Part shown: in pieces, positions 1 to 11,800 of the stretch
Position numbering within the stretch: the first letter of the stretch is position 1
Layout of the letters: each line of letters starts with the position of its first letter
Source: Dryobates pubescens
Lineage: Eukaryota > Chordata > Aves > Piciformes > Picidae
Direction: 5' to 3'
DNA: 64,000 nt
NCBI RefSeq assembly: GCF_014839835.1
Contig: NC_071617.1
Location: 41,631,652-41,695,651 of the forward strand
Made by a program: the position numbers and the translations under genes
Notes under the pieces: generated by a model
What the model was told of the DNA's origin: nothing
Seen by the model: only the letters and a program-made list of their open reading frames with translations
Databases searched by the model: none

Positions 1-147
1 GTCTGCTGCACCCTCTCTATTTTCTCCATGTGCTTTTTGAGCTGAGGAGTCCAAAATGTTTGCAAAGAGAGCACTTTACAGGCCTCCTACTCATCCCTCT
101 AGCTAGGAAGGGGGAAGGTGCTTCCAACAGCTTCCTCTCCTTCCCAG
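1..147 (+). other. Calpain intron preceding the first visible exon
   Basis: Polypyrimidine-rich sequence ending in a canonical acceptor at 146-147. The upstream calpain exons and promoter lie outside the window. Confidence 0.8.
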
Positions 148-3100
148 GTGACTGCTGGCTGCTGGCTGCCATCGGCTCTCTCACTCTCAATGAGGAGCTC
201 CTGCACCGCGTGGTGCCCCATGGGCAGAGCTTCCAGGAGGACTATGCTGGCATCTTCCATTTTCAGGTGTGCTGGGAGCTTCTGGCCCTCCACGGCGGTT
301 GGTTGGTGGTGGGAGGGTGGGTAGTGGGTTGAGGGCATCCCTCTGGAGTAGGGATGGGCAAATCTCGTGATGCTCTGAGTTCACCTCACTCTCTTGACCC
401 CACAGATCTGGCAGTTTGGAGAGTGGGTGGACGTGGTGGTGGATGACCAGCTGCCCACCAAAGATGGGGAACTTCTGTTTGTGCACTCAGCAGAGTGCAC
501 TGAGTTCTGGAGTGCTCTGCTGGAGAAGGCCTATGCCAAGTGGGTATTGGCATGATGGGCATGTGGGTGGGTGGGGGCCGGGGCACCTCACTGTGCAGGG
601 CAGAGGGGAGAGAGTCTTCTCTATGCCTGGCCCTGCTTGTGCCAAATGTCTGGGGAGCAGCAGCGTGCTGCACCCTTGTCGACTCATGCACCCCTCTTGC
701 TGTCTGGCACCCAGGCTGAATGGCTGCTATGAGGCACTGTCAGGGGGCAGTACCACCGAGGGCTTTGAGGACTTCACTGGTGGTGTGGCAGAGATGTACG
801 ATCTGAAGCGGCCGCCGCGCAACATGGCCCACATCATCCGCAAGGCTCTGGAGAGGGGCTCCCTGCTGGGCTGCTCCATCGACGTAAGTGCTGTACTGGC
901 ATTAGGCCCCAGTGGTCACCAGAGTCAGGCCTTGCAGCCCAAGGCTGGATCAGCTGTCCCCTTCCTGGGACACCACACAGGAGGTTGCTTCTTCCTCCTC
1001 TTAGCAAAGCAGCCTTTCTAGAGCCAGAATGGTGGCCCTGGTGCACAGCAGGTGTGACTGCAGCCCAGCTGCTCTGAATGAGATCCTTTGGATGGAGCAG
1101 GAATGTCCATCTCAAGCATGGGCTGTTGAGCAAGGGTCTGCTTATAGATATGACCTTGTCTTATGTCAACATCTAAGAATTATCTGGAGCAGGATTTTCC
1201 ATTCATTCTCTCTCATGACCTCCTTGTTTTCAGAAGTTTGGGTTGTTCCTTGGTTTAGATGGATCTTCAGGATCTCCTGGCTGGGAAACTGTCTTTACAT
1301 TGTCCTCAGCCAGCAGCCTTTTAGCTGGGGGCAGGTGTTGATCTGTCAGAGGGTAGAAGGGCTCTGCAGAGGGACCTCGACAGGCTGGACAGATGGGCAG
1401 AGTCCAAGGGCATGAGATTTAACACATCCAAGTGCCGAGTTCTGCACATTGGCCACAGCAACCCCATGCAGTGCTACAGGCTGGGGTCAGAGTGGCTGGA
1501 GAGCAGCCAGGCAGAGAGGGACCTGGAGGTACTGGTTGACAGCTGGCTGAACATGAGCCAGCAGTGTGCCCAGACGGCCAAGGGGGCCAATGGCATCCTG
1601 GCCTGCACTGGGAATAGTGTGGCCAGCAGGAGCAGGGAAGTCATTCTGCCCCTGCACACTGCACTGGTTAGGCCACACCTTGAGTCCTGTGTCCAGTTCT
1701 GGGCTCCTCAGTTTAGGAAAGATGTTGAGTTGCTGGAAGGTGTCCAGAGAAGGGCAACAAAGCTGGGGAGGGGTTTGGAGCACAGCCCTGTGAGGAGAGG
1801 CTGAGGGAGCTGGGGTTGCTTAGCCTGGAGAAGAGGAGGCTCAGGGCAGACCTTACTGCTCTCTACAACTACCTGAAGGGAGGCTGTAGCCAGGTGGGGG
1901 CTGGTTTCTTCTCCCAGGCAACCAGCACCAGAACAAGAGGACACAGTCTCAAGCTGCACCAGGGGAGGTTTAGACTGGATGTTAGGAAGAAATTCTTCAT
2001 AGAGTGATTGGCCATTGGAATGTACTGCCCGGGGAGGTGGTGGAGTCACTACCATTGGAGGTGTTTAGGAGGAGACTTGATGGGGTGCTTGGTGCCATGG
2101 TTTAGTTGATTTAGGTGGTGTTGGATGGTAGGTTGGACTCGATGATCTCAAAGGTCTCTTCCAACCTGATCTTTATTCTATTCTATTCTATTCTATTCTA
2201 TTCTATTCTATTCTATTCTATTCTATTCTATTCTATTCTATTCTATTCTATTCACTGCTTCTCCTGGCTGGAGCAGTACAAAGCAAGAGAAATTGTTCAT
2301 GAGGTGGAGGGAAAAGGCAGGGATAACACTACACAAATTTAATTGTATTCACATGAGCCTTGTCCATTTTCCTCAGATCACAAGTGCCTTTGATATGGAA
2401 GCAGTGACCTTCAAGAAGCTGGTGAAGGGCCATGCCTATTCTGTAACAGCCTTCAGAGATGTGAGTTGGCTAGGTGAGACTTCAACAGCAATAAAATAGC
2501 CTGGTCAGTGGCATGGGCTCAACCTCTTGTATCTGGTGACTGGCAGGTGAACTACCGGGGTCAGCAGGAACAACTCATCCGCATCAGGAACCCCTGGGGT
2601 CAGGTGGAGTGGACTGGAGCCTGGAGTGATGGGTGAGTTGGACAGATGGGGCTTTAGTCTCACCACTGGCAGGCCAGCAGGCACTGCACACAAAGCAGGT
2701 AGGGATGCATGGTAGTGCATGGCACTGCGGAGGGGAAGGTTGCTGCATACAAGGGGGGGACAGTTGAGGGCCAGCTCTGAACTGCTCTCAATTCACCTTG
2801 AGTAGTTCTCATCTAATCGTCTCTCTCCTGCTACTCCAGCTCTTCTGAGTGGAACAGCATTGATCCTAGTGACAGGGAAGAGCTGCAGCTGAAGATGGAG
2901 GACGGAGAGTTCTGGTGAGTGCCAGAGCAAGGTGGGGTCCTGCTTCAGCATCCAGCCTGGGAAGGAGCAGAGGTGCTGGGAGGAGATCCCACAGTCCTGC
3001 TTCACCTGAAACACATGGCCTGCCTTTATGAGGTGGATTTCCAGCACCAGAGAGCCTGCCAGCATTTTCTCATCTGATCTGAGTTAATCATTTTCCTCCC

Positions 3101-6100
3101 TTCAGGGAAAGAGAGCCCAACTAAATGTAAAATAAGCATCTAGGAAGGGTAAACATCCCTTCTTTCCCAAACCCAGCAGTGAGCCTGAAGTGAGCTGTAG
3201 CTGCTCAGGGTAAAAGCCCTTGCTGTCACTTCATTCTCCCAAAACGCTGGCTGGCTGCGCTCTCCTCAGGGAGTGCCCTGGCCTCAGCCCCTGTCTGCCT
3301 CCCACAGGATGTCTTTCCGGGACTTCATGAGGGAGTTCTCCAGGCTGGAGATCTGCAACCTGACCCCTGATGCCCTCACCAAGGATGAGCTCAGCAGATG
3401 GCACACGCAAGTGTTTGAGGGCACGTGGCGCCGGGGGAGCACTGCTGGGGGCTGCAGGAATCACCCAGGTACTTCTCCTCTCCACATCTCCACTCTTGGC
3501 AGCATGATGGACCCAGGTGTCTCATCCACACATCTTCCTCCCAGCCACATTCTGGATCAACCCCCAGTTTAAGATCAAGTTGCTGGAAGAGGATGATGAT
3601 CCTGGTGACGATGAGGTGGCCTGCAGCTTCCTGGTGGCTCTGATGCAGAAGCACCGCCGGCGGGAGCGGCGGGTCGGGGGCGACATGCACACCATCGGCT
3701 TTGCTGTCTACGAGGTAACCCTGCTCACCCCGATGATGCATCCTCGGGGACAAGCTCAGCCCTGCCAGTCTCACCTTGACCTGGCACGCCAGTCCTCAAG
3801 GAAACCTTTCCCACCTGCTTTGGCCAGTTAATGTCCCCTATCCCATGCTCCCTGCAGCTGTAAGGGATGGGGACAGCTATTGGGATTCTGATTTGGTTTT
3901 TTTCCCCTCTCTTTTCTCTCCTCCCTGCAGGTTCCTGAGGAGGTATGTCCTGATCCACCAGAGCCTACCCCTTCTTGGAGGGGAGCACATGAGAGGGCAG
4001 GAATGGGTTAGTGCCCACGCCTGGACACGTGCATGAAGTGGCATGGGAGCCCCCACCATGCTGACAGTGGCTAGGGTGTTAATGGATGCTGGGCACCCCC
4101 ACGAAAGAGTCATGGCTCCTGCTGGGATGGGCAGGGATGTCCTGCCTGACAGAGCTGCCTTTGGTCCCACTGCTCCCTGTGGGTGGGCTATGAACAACAA
4201 GCCTGTTCATTCCCTCAGGCCCAGGGCAGCCAGAACGTGCACTTGAAGAAGGACTTCTTCCTGCGAAATCAGTCGCGGGCACGGTCCGAGACCTTCATCA
4301 ACCTGCGGGAGGTGAGCAACCAGATCCGGCTGCCCCCCGGCGAGTACATCATCGTGCCCTCCACCTTTGAGCCACACAAGGAGGCCGACTTCGTGCTGCG
4401 GGTCTTCACGGAGAAGCAGTCAGACACAGCGTGAGTCCTCCGTCTGCCCGGGGGGCATCTCCCCACCACCAGCAGCCTGCTAAGCAGGGGCCCCGCTCAC
4501 TGCTTTGGTTTCCTCCTTTCTGCCCCCAGGGAGCTGGATGAGGAGATCTCAGCAGAACTGGCAGATGAGGTAGGAGCTTCTGCTGTGGTTCTTTTGGTGC
4601 TGAGGCTCTGGGGCTTGGCAAGGGGAGCTGCAGGCAGTGGGGTGGTTGCCTGGGTTTGGGATGTCGCTGTGACTGAAGAGGGGTTGGCAGGGGCGAGGTG
4701 ATTGGATGTGGGAAGTAACAAAGGTGAGAATGTTGAACAAAGAAGAACTTCCCTTCTAGTTTGGGTTTGCTGAGCCTGGGAATCAGGGCAGAGCCTAGGT
4801 TTGACCACTAACCTCTTGTTTCTGGCCTGTGCCACCCCAGGAGCAAATAACTGAGGATGACATAGAGGACGGCTTCAAGAACATGTTCCAACAGCTGGCA
4901 GGGGAGGTGGGTATGGCCGTGCCAAGCTCTCGGGGTGTCCCGGTCTGGGATGGGGATGGCACCCCTGGCCATAAAATCTGCAGCCCACCCCATGTTCACA
5001 CAGTCCCATCCTACAGACACATCCATCTCTGGCTCAGCCCAGCTGTCCCCAAGGGTGGTGTGATAGGAGGAGATCTGGGGAAGGGGCTATCAGCTGTGGC
5101 CCAAACTCTTCTGGTGAAGCAGGAAATGCAATGGCCCCCTGATGTTTTGTGACTAAGGCAGAGATGTTTAGGCAGGAGCAGGTGAGTGGTCACAAGTAGG
5201 GTGGAGAGCAGGCGTGGGGCGCTGCTAACTTGGCTCCTGCTGCAGGACATGGAAATCAGCGTCTTTGAGCTCCGGACGATTCTGAACAGAGTCATTGCTA
5301 GACGTAAGTGCTGCCCTTCCCCATCCCTTGCTCCCTGTGGCCCAGGGTTTTGATGCACATGCTCCACCTTCTCCTTCTTCAGACAAAGATCTGAAGACGG
5401 ATGGGTTCAGCCTGGACTCCTGCCGCAACATGGTCAACCTGATGGATGTATCCTCTCGGTACTGTGGGCCAGCTTCCCTGGTGCTCAGCCTGCCAGCAGC
5501 AAGACTTTTTCCCGTGGGAACTGAGGCTTGGCTCTCTAGCCCTGCTGAGGCTGTTCAGCGAGGAGCAGGAAAGAGGGCAGGGGTCCTTGTGGCTTCAGGC
5601 CCACCTGCCCTACACCCTTGGGCTTTAGCAGCAGGCTTTGTGGAAAGGGCCATCCGTTCCCATGCTTGCTTTGGGCCCTAGCTCAGCCATGAGAAGCCCA
5701 TCCCCATTCATATCTCCAACACCCCCTCCAGTAGGAAGCTCCCTGTGCTTCCCTTCACTGCAGGCTCTCCAGGCTGACATGTGTGATTGCACCCAGCCTT
5801 TGAGGCGTGTGAAGTGACAAGAGCCATGGCCTACGTTCCTGCTTGCACAAGGACATGCAGCTGAGGGGTAGAGCAGCTCCAAGTCTTTCTCTAGCCTGTC
5901 CTTGCAGCATCCTCTTTTGCTGCAGGCCAGCCCAGTTTTCTTCCACGGACACCACAGCGATGTGCTACATGGAGCAGCATCGCAGCTGCTCCCAGGGAGT
6001 GGCACAGCAGTTAATTTAAGCATTGCACTTTCGCTGCCGGCTTGCAGGATCTGATCGAGCTGATGCTGCAAGAGAGAGAGGGAAGATGGAGGGAATATTG

Positions 6101-7579
6101 AGCAGGACAAGTGTGGCCAGGCTTTTCTCACCTCAGGTGGCTGTGATCTGATGTCTTTGCCTTTTCACCACCCTCTTTGTTGGCTGCTTTCACCTTGACC
6201 TTCTGCTCTCCAGAAAGATGGCAGTGCCCGCCTTGGGCTGGTGGAGTTCCAGATCCTGTGGAACAAGATCCGGAGCTGGCTGGTGAGGGGGAGCAGGGGA
6301 GCGTGGCACACCGCATGAGGATAGCACTCCTGGGAAAGAAGGGTCAGGGAATAGAGTCTGGAAGCCACAGGAGAGCCTGCCCTTCACATCCTCTGATGTT
6401 TTTTGCAGACGATCTTCCGCCAGCACGACCTGGACAAGTCGGGCACCATGAGCTCCTATGAGATGCGCATGGCTCTAGAGTCAGCTGGTAGGTCTGGGGA
6501 AGGGTGGAGCTGGGGAGGAGGTGTCTGCTGTCAGAGCCCTGTACCAAGTAGCTGGAGAGGTGTGAAACCAGCCTGTATTGCATGCTTGGAAGGCAGCGTG
6601 TTTTGGTAGTGAGATGTGGCCTGTGTTTGTGCTGGACTCTCTCCATCGCAGCTGTGCCAGGTGCTGGAGCCTCAGACTGAGGAATACGTGCAAGGTAGTC
6701 CCAGTCTCTGTTCCCCTCTGACCTGCAGGGACCCCCACTGGCAAAGCAGAGGTGGTTCAGTGAGCTAACTAGTCATATGGCTCCAGGGAGAGCTTCTGCT
6801 CTTCCTGATGAGGCTGAACATGGTGCTCCTCTTTGGGTGGGTTGGTGGTCCCTTCAGGCGGAGATATGGACTTTCACAGTTAGACCCTCCTCTTCTGCCT
6901 CCCTGGAGTGCTGACTGCTCTCTACCTTGCAGGTTTCAAGCTGAACAACAAGCTGCATCAAGTAGTGGTGGCCCGCTATGCAGATGCTGACATGGGTGTG
7001 GACTTTGACAACTTTGTCTGCTGCCTGGTGAAGCTGGAGGCTATGTTCAGTGAGTGGTGGTGGTCCCAGCACAGGGAGGGCAGAGACACAGGGACACGTT
7101 GCTCACCTTGTTCTCATTCCCCTGCAGGGTTCTTCTATAGCATGGACCCCGAAGGCACTGGCACTGCCGTCATGAACCTCTCTGAGGTGAGATCTCAGCC
7201 AGTGGCAGGTGGGATGGGAGACAAGGGGACAAAGATCTCGGCCAGTGGGAGGTGGGATGGAGACAAGGGGACAAAGATCTCGGCCAGTGGGAGGTGGGAT
7301 GGAGACAAGGGGACAAAGATCTCGGCCAGTGGGAGGTGGGATGGAGACAAGGGGACAATGCATTAGGATGAACAGAGCACCTGGGGTGAGTAGCAGAAAG
7401 GCCTCCAGCCCTGTAGTTGTGGAAGGAACACACAGAGGATCAGTCAGAATCAAGAGGATTGCTGTTGTTTCTCGGAGGGCTGTCAAACTTGACACAAGGG
7501 CGTGTTCAAGACGTACGAGCCCCAGCTCACGCTGCCTTCTGCTCCTTCACAGTGGCTGCTGCTGACGATGTGCGGCTAG
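148..7579 (+). CDS. CAPN11: Calpain large (catalytic) subunit, CAPN11 / avian mu/m-calpain, 5' part outside window
   Basis: Ca2+-dependent cytosolic cysteine protease that cleaves cytoskeletal and signalling substrates. About 599 residues are in the window and roughly the first 105 are missing. Exons: 148-266, 406-539, 715-883, 2377-2460, 2547-2632, 2840-2914, 3308-3468, 3545-3714, 3931-3942, 4219-4430, 4530-4569, 4841-4906, 5246-5303, 5383-5447, 6214-6282, 6409-6487, 6933-7049, 7128-7186, 7553-7579. All junctions are GT-AG and in phase, and the 12-bp exon is typical of calpains. The catalytic triad is intact: Cys in GDCWLL, His in KGHAYS, Asn in IRNPWG. The C2-like domain starts around ATFWINPQF. 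The penta-EF-hand region runs from EQITEDD to the end, with clear loops at [13 protein letters not shown] and [12 protein letters not shown]. The terminus EWLLLTMCG resembles calpain-1. Calpain-1 and calpain-11 are hard to separate by sequence, and I chose CAPN11 because MYMX follows. No disabling change is seen. Confidence 0.9.
1338..2172 (+). mobile_element. CR1 LINE, 3' fragment, in a calpain intron
   Basis: A 5'-truncated CR1 non-LTR retrotransposon. It contains the end of the reverse-transcriptase reading frame (translation includes [20 protein letters not shown], with [13 protein letters not shown] further on) and the CR1 3' UTR, including the conserved end with GTTGGACTCGATGATCTCAA. 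It lies in sense orientation in the 1493-bp intron 884-2376. The reading frame is interrupted, so this is a dead copy. The 5' boundary is approximate. Confidence 0.9.
2172..2252 (+). repeat. (TATTC)n pentanucleotide microsatellite grown from a CR1 tail
   Basis: About 16 uninterrupted TATTC units directly follow the CR1 3' end. CR1 normally ends in a few ATTCT-type units, so the array most simply arose by slippage of that tail. Its 3' end is 124 bp from the next calpain exon (2377). Confidence 0.95.
7191..7358 (+). repeat. 42-bp minisatellite in the penultimate calpain intron
   Basis: Four tandem copies of a 42-bp unit beginning GATCTCGGCC. The first copy is slightly diverged and the last three are nearly identical. 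The array starts three bases after the GTGA of the donor at 7187. Because 42 is a multiple of three, it reads as a 14-residue repeat in the open frame, but it lies in an intron between well-supported splice sites. Confidence 0.9.
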
Positions 7580-8890
7580 GAGCCATGACAGATCTGCTGT
7601 GGCTGAGACAACCCACCTGGGCCAGGCCCCCTCCAAGTGCCTCCCCTTCGATCTGTGGACACAGGATACTCTTCCCTCCTTACTTCATCACATGCTGAGC
7701 CACCAGCCCTGCCTCCCAGCAAGCCTCACACCACCCTCTCTGGTGTACCAGGGGTCAAGGCAGGCAGGGGATACCCTTCTCCTTTTCTGGGCTGGGCTTC
7801 TTACCACTTCTGCCCCTCCTCTCTCCCCACTCCAGAACAGGAGGAGGGCAAGCAGCATGGGCTACCAGTGCATCCCTGCACTGAACTTGGCAGGAGTGAA
7901 GGACTGGGCTGGGAGCTGGCTGTGTAGCAGAGAGGCAGGAGCTGCAGGGGGAAGAGAGGAGGTGCCTGTATCGCTTGCTCAAGTGCTGTCCCATCCCTGC
8001 TGGAACACATTGCCTGTCTCTGCACATGCCTGGGAGCATCAGCAGGTACTGCGTTGCTCAGGCAGAGGCAGCAGGTTCCTGGGGAGTCAGAGTGGCCTTC
8101 TTGGGGGGAGGAAGGGCCATACTGCTCTTCTTGAAGCCCTTGCACTATACTCAGCACCACTAAGCATGACCAAAGCATGAAGCCCACTGATTCTTTCTGC
8201 GTGGCCTTCAACACATCCCTTCCACCTTCATGCCTCTCCCTGCCTTTGCCCTACCACTGGGTGAAGCCCTGCAACTTAAGCACTGAATGTCTGGGGGCTC
8301 CCCTGCCTTGTGAGCATGTGACACCCTTCAGTGTAGCAGCTCTTCTCTTCCATGTGGCACAGCAATGCCACCACTGTCACAGTGGCTTGGCCTACCCTCC
8401 CATCCCTAGGAGCTCCTGGGTATCCAGTGCCCCTGCCTATGGCCCACAGCAGGGCTGGGAGGGGGCCAGTATCCAAGAAGTGATGCCTTCTCCCAGAGAG
8501 GGAAGGGGAGGTGGTTTTAGGGGGTGTTCTCCTGCATACAACTGGGGACTCTTCTCCTTTTCCCTCACCCTCACATATTGTTACACTCTCCTCTTCCCTT
8601 GAGCCCCTTCACCCAGTGCAGATGGGCTTCAGTGCAACCACTTGGCTGTGCTTCTCCATTCCCCTCACCACCTTCTGTGGTAGTGGGGAGGTTCCAGCGT
8701 GGTGGTGGGCAGCAGCCTGTCCCTGGCCCCATAGAAGGAGGTTGGCAGGCAGTTAGCTTCCCCCAGGCCCCTGTCGTCACAGGAGGACACTCCTGCAGCA
8801 ATAACCACTGCTGCCCGCCCGGCAGCTCCGCTTCCTCCCCCTGCTCACTGCGTGCTCTGGGAATAAACTGAGACCTGATGGACCCATGGT
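7580..8890 (+). other. CAPN11: CAPN11 3' UTR with polyadenylation signal
   Basis: About 1.3 kb follows the TAG at 7577-7579 without coding features. A canonical AATAAA lies at 8862-8867. A second AATAAA at 9594-9599 could give a longer form. The 3' end is placed 20-25 bases after the first signal. Confidence 0.6.
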
Positions 8891-11800
8891 CTGTGCAGTC
8901 CCTTGGCAGTCACACCCTCCTCCTGCTCTCTGTGGCCTGGGCTGGGAGAATGAGATACGAGCCAAGCCTGAGGCATGCTGCCTGCCCAGCCTGAGCCACA
9001 GGAGAAACAGCAATAGAACAGATCCATAACCCCTAGAATTTTATCAAGGTCACCTCTTCTTGTGCAGGGGGGGCCTTAACACCAACACACAGGTGTCTTA
9101 CACCTCTCTCATGGTAAAAGAGCACTGGTCTGAAAAGTGAGAGCAAGCAGCATGATGTTAGCAGGGCTGTTTGGTTGTCCTGGGGACTTTTTGTAGTGAA
9201 GAAAACGCCAATGCTTGCTCCCTGGTGTTGGTGGAAGGAGAACTCTTAGCACTGGTCTGGGATGGGGAGCCAAGGCAGCTTGACTCTAGCCTGTGCTCCA
9301 GGAACTTAGGTGCATCCATGCTCCTGCTCAGCTAGGGCAGCCCTGGGTCCATTCCTAAGGCCCCCCCCAGGGCACTGTTGGTTGCCTCTGCTCTGCAAGC
9401 AGCTAGAGGAGTTTAAATTCACTAGCCCCCTGCCCTAGCAGTGGCCTGGCAGCAGCTGAAGACAGCCAGCGAGGCTGGGTTTGGCCTGGTGAACTTTGCT
9501 CTGGGGTGGGTTCATGTTGGTCCCAGTTTGCTGCCCTGGATGACCCCTTGCCAAGGTCTCCTCTGCTGGTGGCAGAGATGGGGCCTGCATCTAAATAAAA
9601 GTGTAGTCTTGGGGAGGCTGGGGAGGGGAAAGAGGGTCCACCTGGATAGGATGGAATAGGTGGGAGTGGAAGACAGCCTGGAGCTCTGGACCCTGGGAAA
9701 GGGACCACATGAGATATGTGAGGTCAGTGTTTACCCCATTTCCTTGGAGGCCATGCAAGTTACAGCTGGAGGCAAAAGCCTTCCAGGAAAACAAATGGAG
9801 AGCTAGGTAGTGGGGCCTTTGCACAGCTCACAGCAGGACTTGCTGTCTGTCAGTGTGTGGATCCTGCCCCTTACTGACACCCCTAAAGGGCAGCACCAGC
9901 CCAGATGGCCCCAGGAGCACTCAGCAGTTGGAAGAGGAGTGCCTTGGGTGACTTATCCCCCTCCCAGCATCTCAGTATCCCTCATGGTGATGTCCTTTGT
10001 GCCATCCCAGCTCTGGGACCAGTCTCCTCACAGGGGCAACACTCAGTTCTGGGGCAAGCTGACCTGTCTCAGACCATGGAGAGGAGCTGAAGTGCAATAG
10101 CAAGAGGGAGCACTCCCCAAGCCGCCTCCCCAGCCTACCCTCTTCTCTGGAGGCTTGCCAGGGCTTGATGGAGGTGAATGGTTACTGCTTTCAGCTACCT
10201 ATGAGCTGGGCTACCTCCTGTGGAGTGGGGGGCACCTTTAGGCTTGCCAGCCCAGGCACCCTGCTCCTTCATACAACCCCAAAGCCTCTGGTAAACAAGG
10301 GCTCAGATGGGGACACAGGATCAAGCCTGCAGAGCTGTCATTGCTTCCCAGCTGTGGAGCCTTGTAACACACACAGCAGCCTGATTGTAGGGCACACTGA
10401 CATGCTGGCTTTGGGACGACAGGTGCCCTCAGCATAGCCTTACCAGAAGCCCCCTGCCTCCCTCCAGGCACCAGCTGGCAGATCCCTTCCTCACTGGTGC
10501 CAGCAGGCCAGTATCACAGGGGGGGTGGCAGCCAGGGAGTACCCAGCTGCCAGCTAATGCCACAAAGAATAGCCTGTCTCGTCCCCCTCATCACAAAGGA
10601 GGTCCAGCAGAGTCCTTAAATACCAGTTTGAGATGAGGAACAAGAGGGGCTGGGGGGTCACACATGACCAAAACTGCTCTTTCTTTGAATTGTCTTGCAA
10701 TGGGCACTAGCCAGCAAGAGCCAGCCAGCTCCCACCTTTCCCACGGGTCCACACTGGGTGGGCATGCACAAGGAGGGCAGGCAGCACCCATGGGTGCACA
10801 GCACCACTGCTCCTGCTCCCCAGTACCACAGCATCCTCTCTTTCACTCCATGACCTCCTGCAGCCTGAAGCCACCTGCCCACCGTGGGTGTTCCCCCTCT
10901 CCCACCAGCTGCTTGTGTCCATCCTCCAGGCATGGGAAAGGGAGGGCCAGGACTGCAGCCCATCCCCACCTGGCCCCACCAGCTGTCCTGGCAGCTGGGT
11001 CCTGGCCCCATCTCCCCCTCCTCTGTGCTTCACTGTGCCCCAGACCCGAAGCTGAAGGAATGTCAGCCCTGTGGGCACAAGAGGCTTTTGTGTGAGCAAA
11101 GCCAGCAGATGGGGGGCTGTGGCTCAGCCCAACGTCCCCAGCCAGGCCTGGGGAAAGCTGCAGCCAAGGACATGTGCATGGACAGCAGCTGCCACCAGCA
11201 TGGCCTTGCAGCTTGCAGACAGGCTTGGAGGTGTCCCCGCTGCTGTAAGAGCCATCACAGACAAAAGACTCCTCCCCATCCTCCTCATCCCTCCAGCACC
11301 AGCAGCCACCACTGGCCCAGGGAGCAGTGCCAACACCAGTGCAGAGCTGGCACCTCCTTGGCAAGGCTTGGCACCAGTGCCAAGAGATGCCACAGGCTCA
11401 GCTACCCCATAAGGGGAGTGGGAGGACTCGGGGGGCTGCAGTATGGGGGCCAAGACCACTGGGCAGCAGCTGCTGGATTCAGCTTTTTTCAACAGCTGCT
11501 GTCCCAGTGCCAGCAACAGGGAATGTGCACAGGCCGGGGCTTTCCAGGGCCTGGCCCCAGAATGTCAAACAAACTATTTATAGCACTTGCATCCCTCCCC
11601 AGCAGGAATGGCCTGCATTCCTCCTGTGAGGGGATGGGTGCTTAGGTGCCACTGGTGTCCCCAGCACCAAGGCTCTCTCCCTTCTGGCACAAGACCTCCT
11701 CAAAGAGAGGACTCTTGGTTGCCTTTCACCTTCCCCCCCACTCCCCTGCATTTCCCTGAGCTCCCAGTGCCATGCCCAGAACAAGAATTGCAGCAAATCT

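Noticed and set aside
1412-2055. Apparent small genes within intron 884-2376
   Set aside because: They are CR1 reverse-transcriptase remnants.
148-7579. Assignment to CAPN1 or CAPN2
   Set aside because: The terminus favours the calpain-1/11 group over CAPN2, and the MYMX neighbour favours CAPN11 over CAPN1. A tree would settle it.
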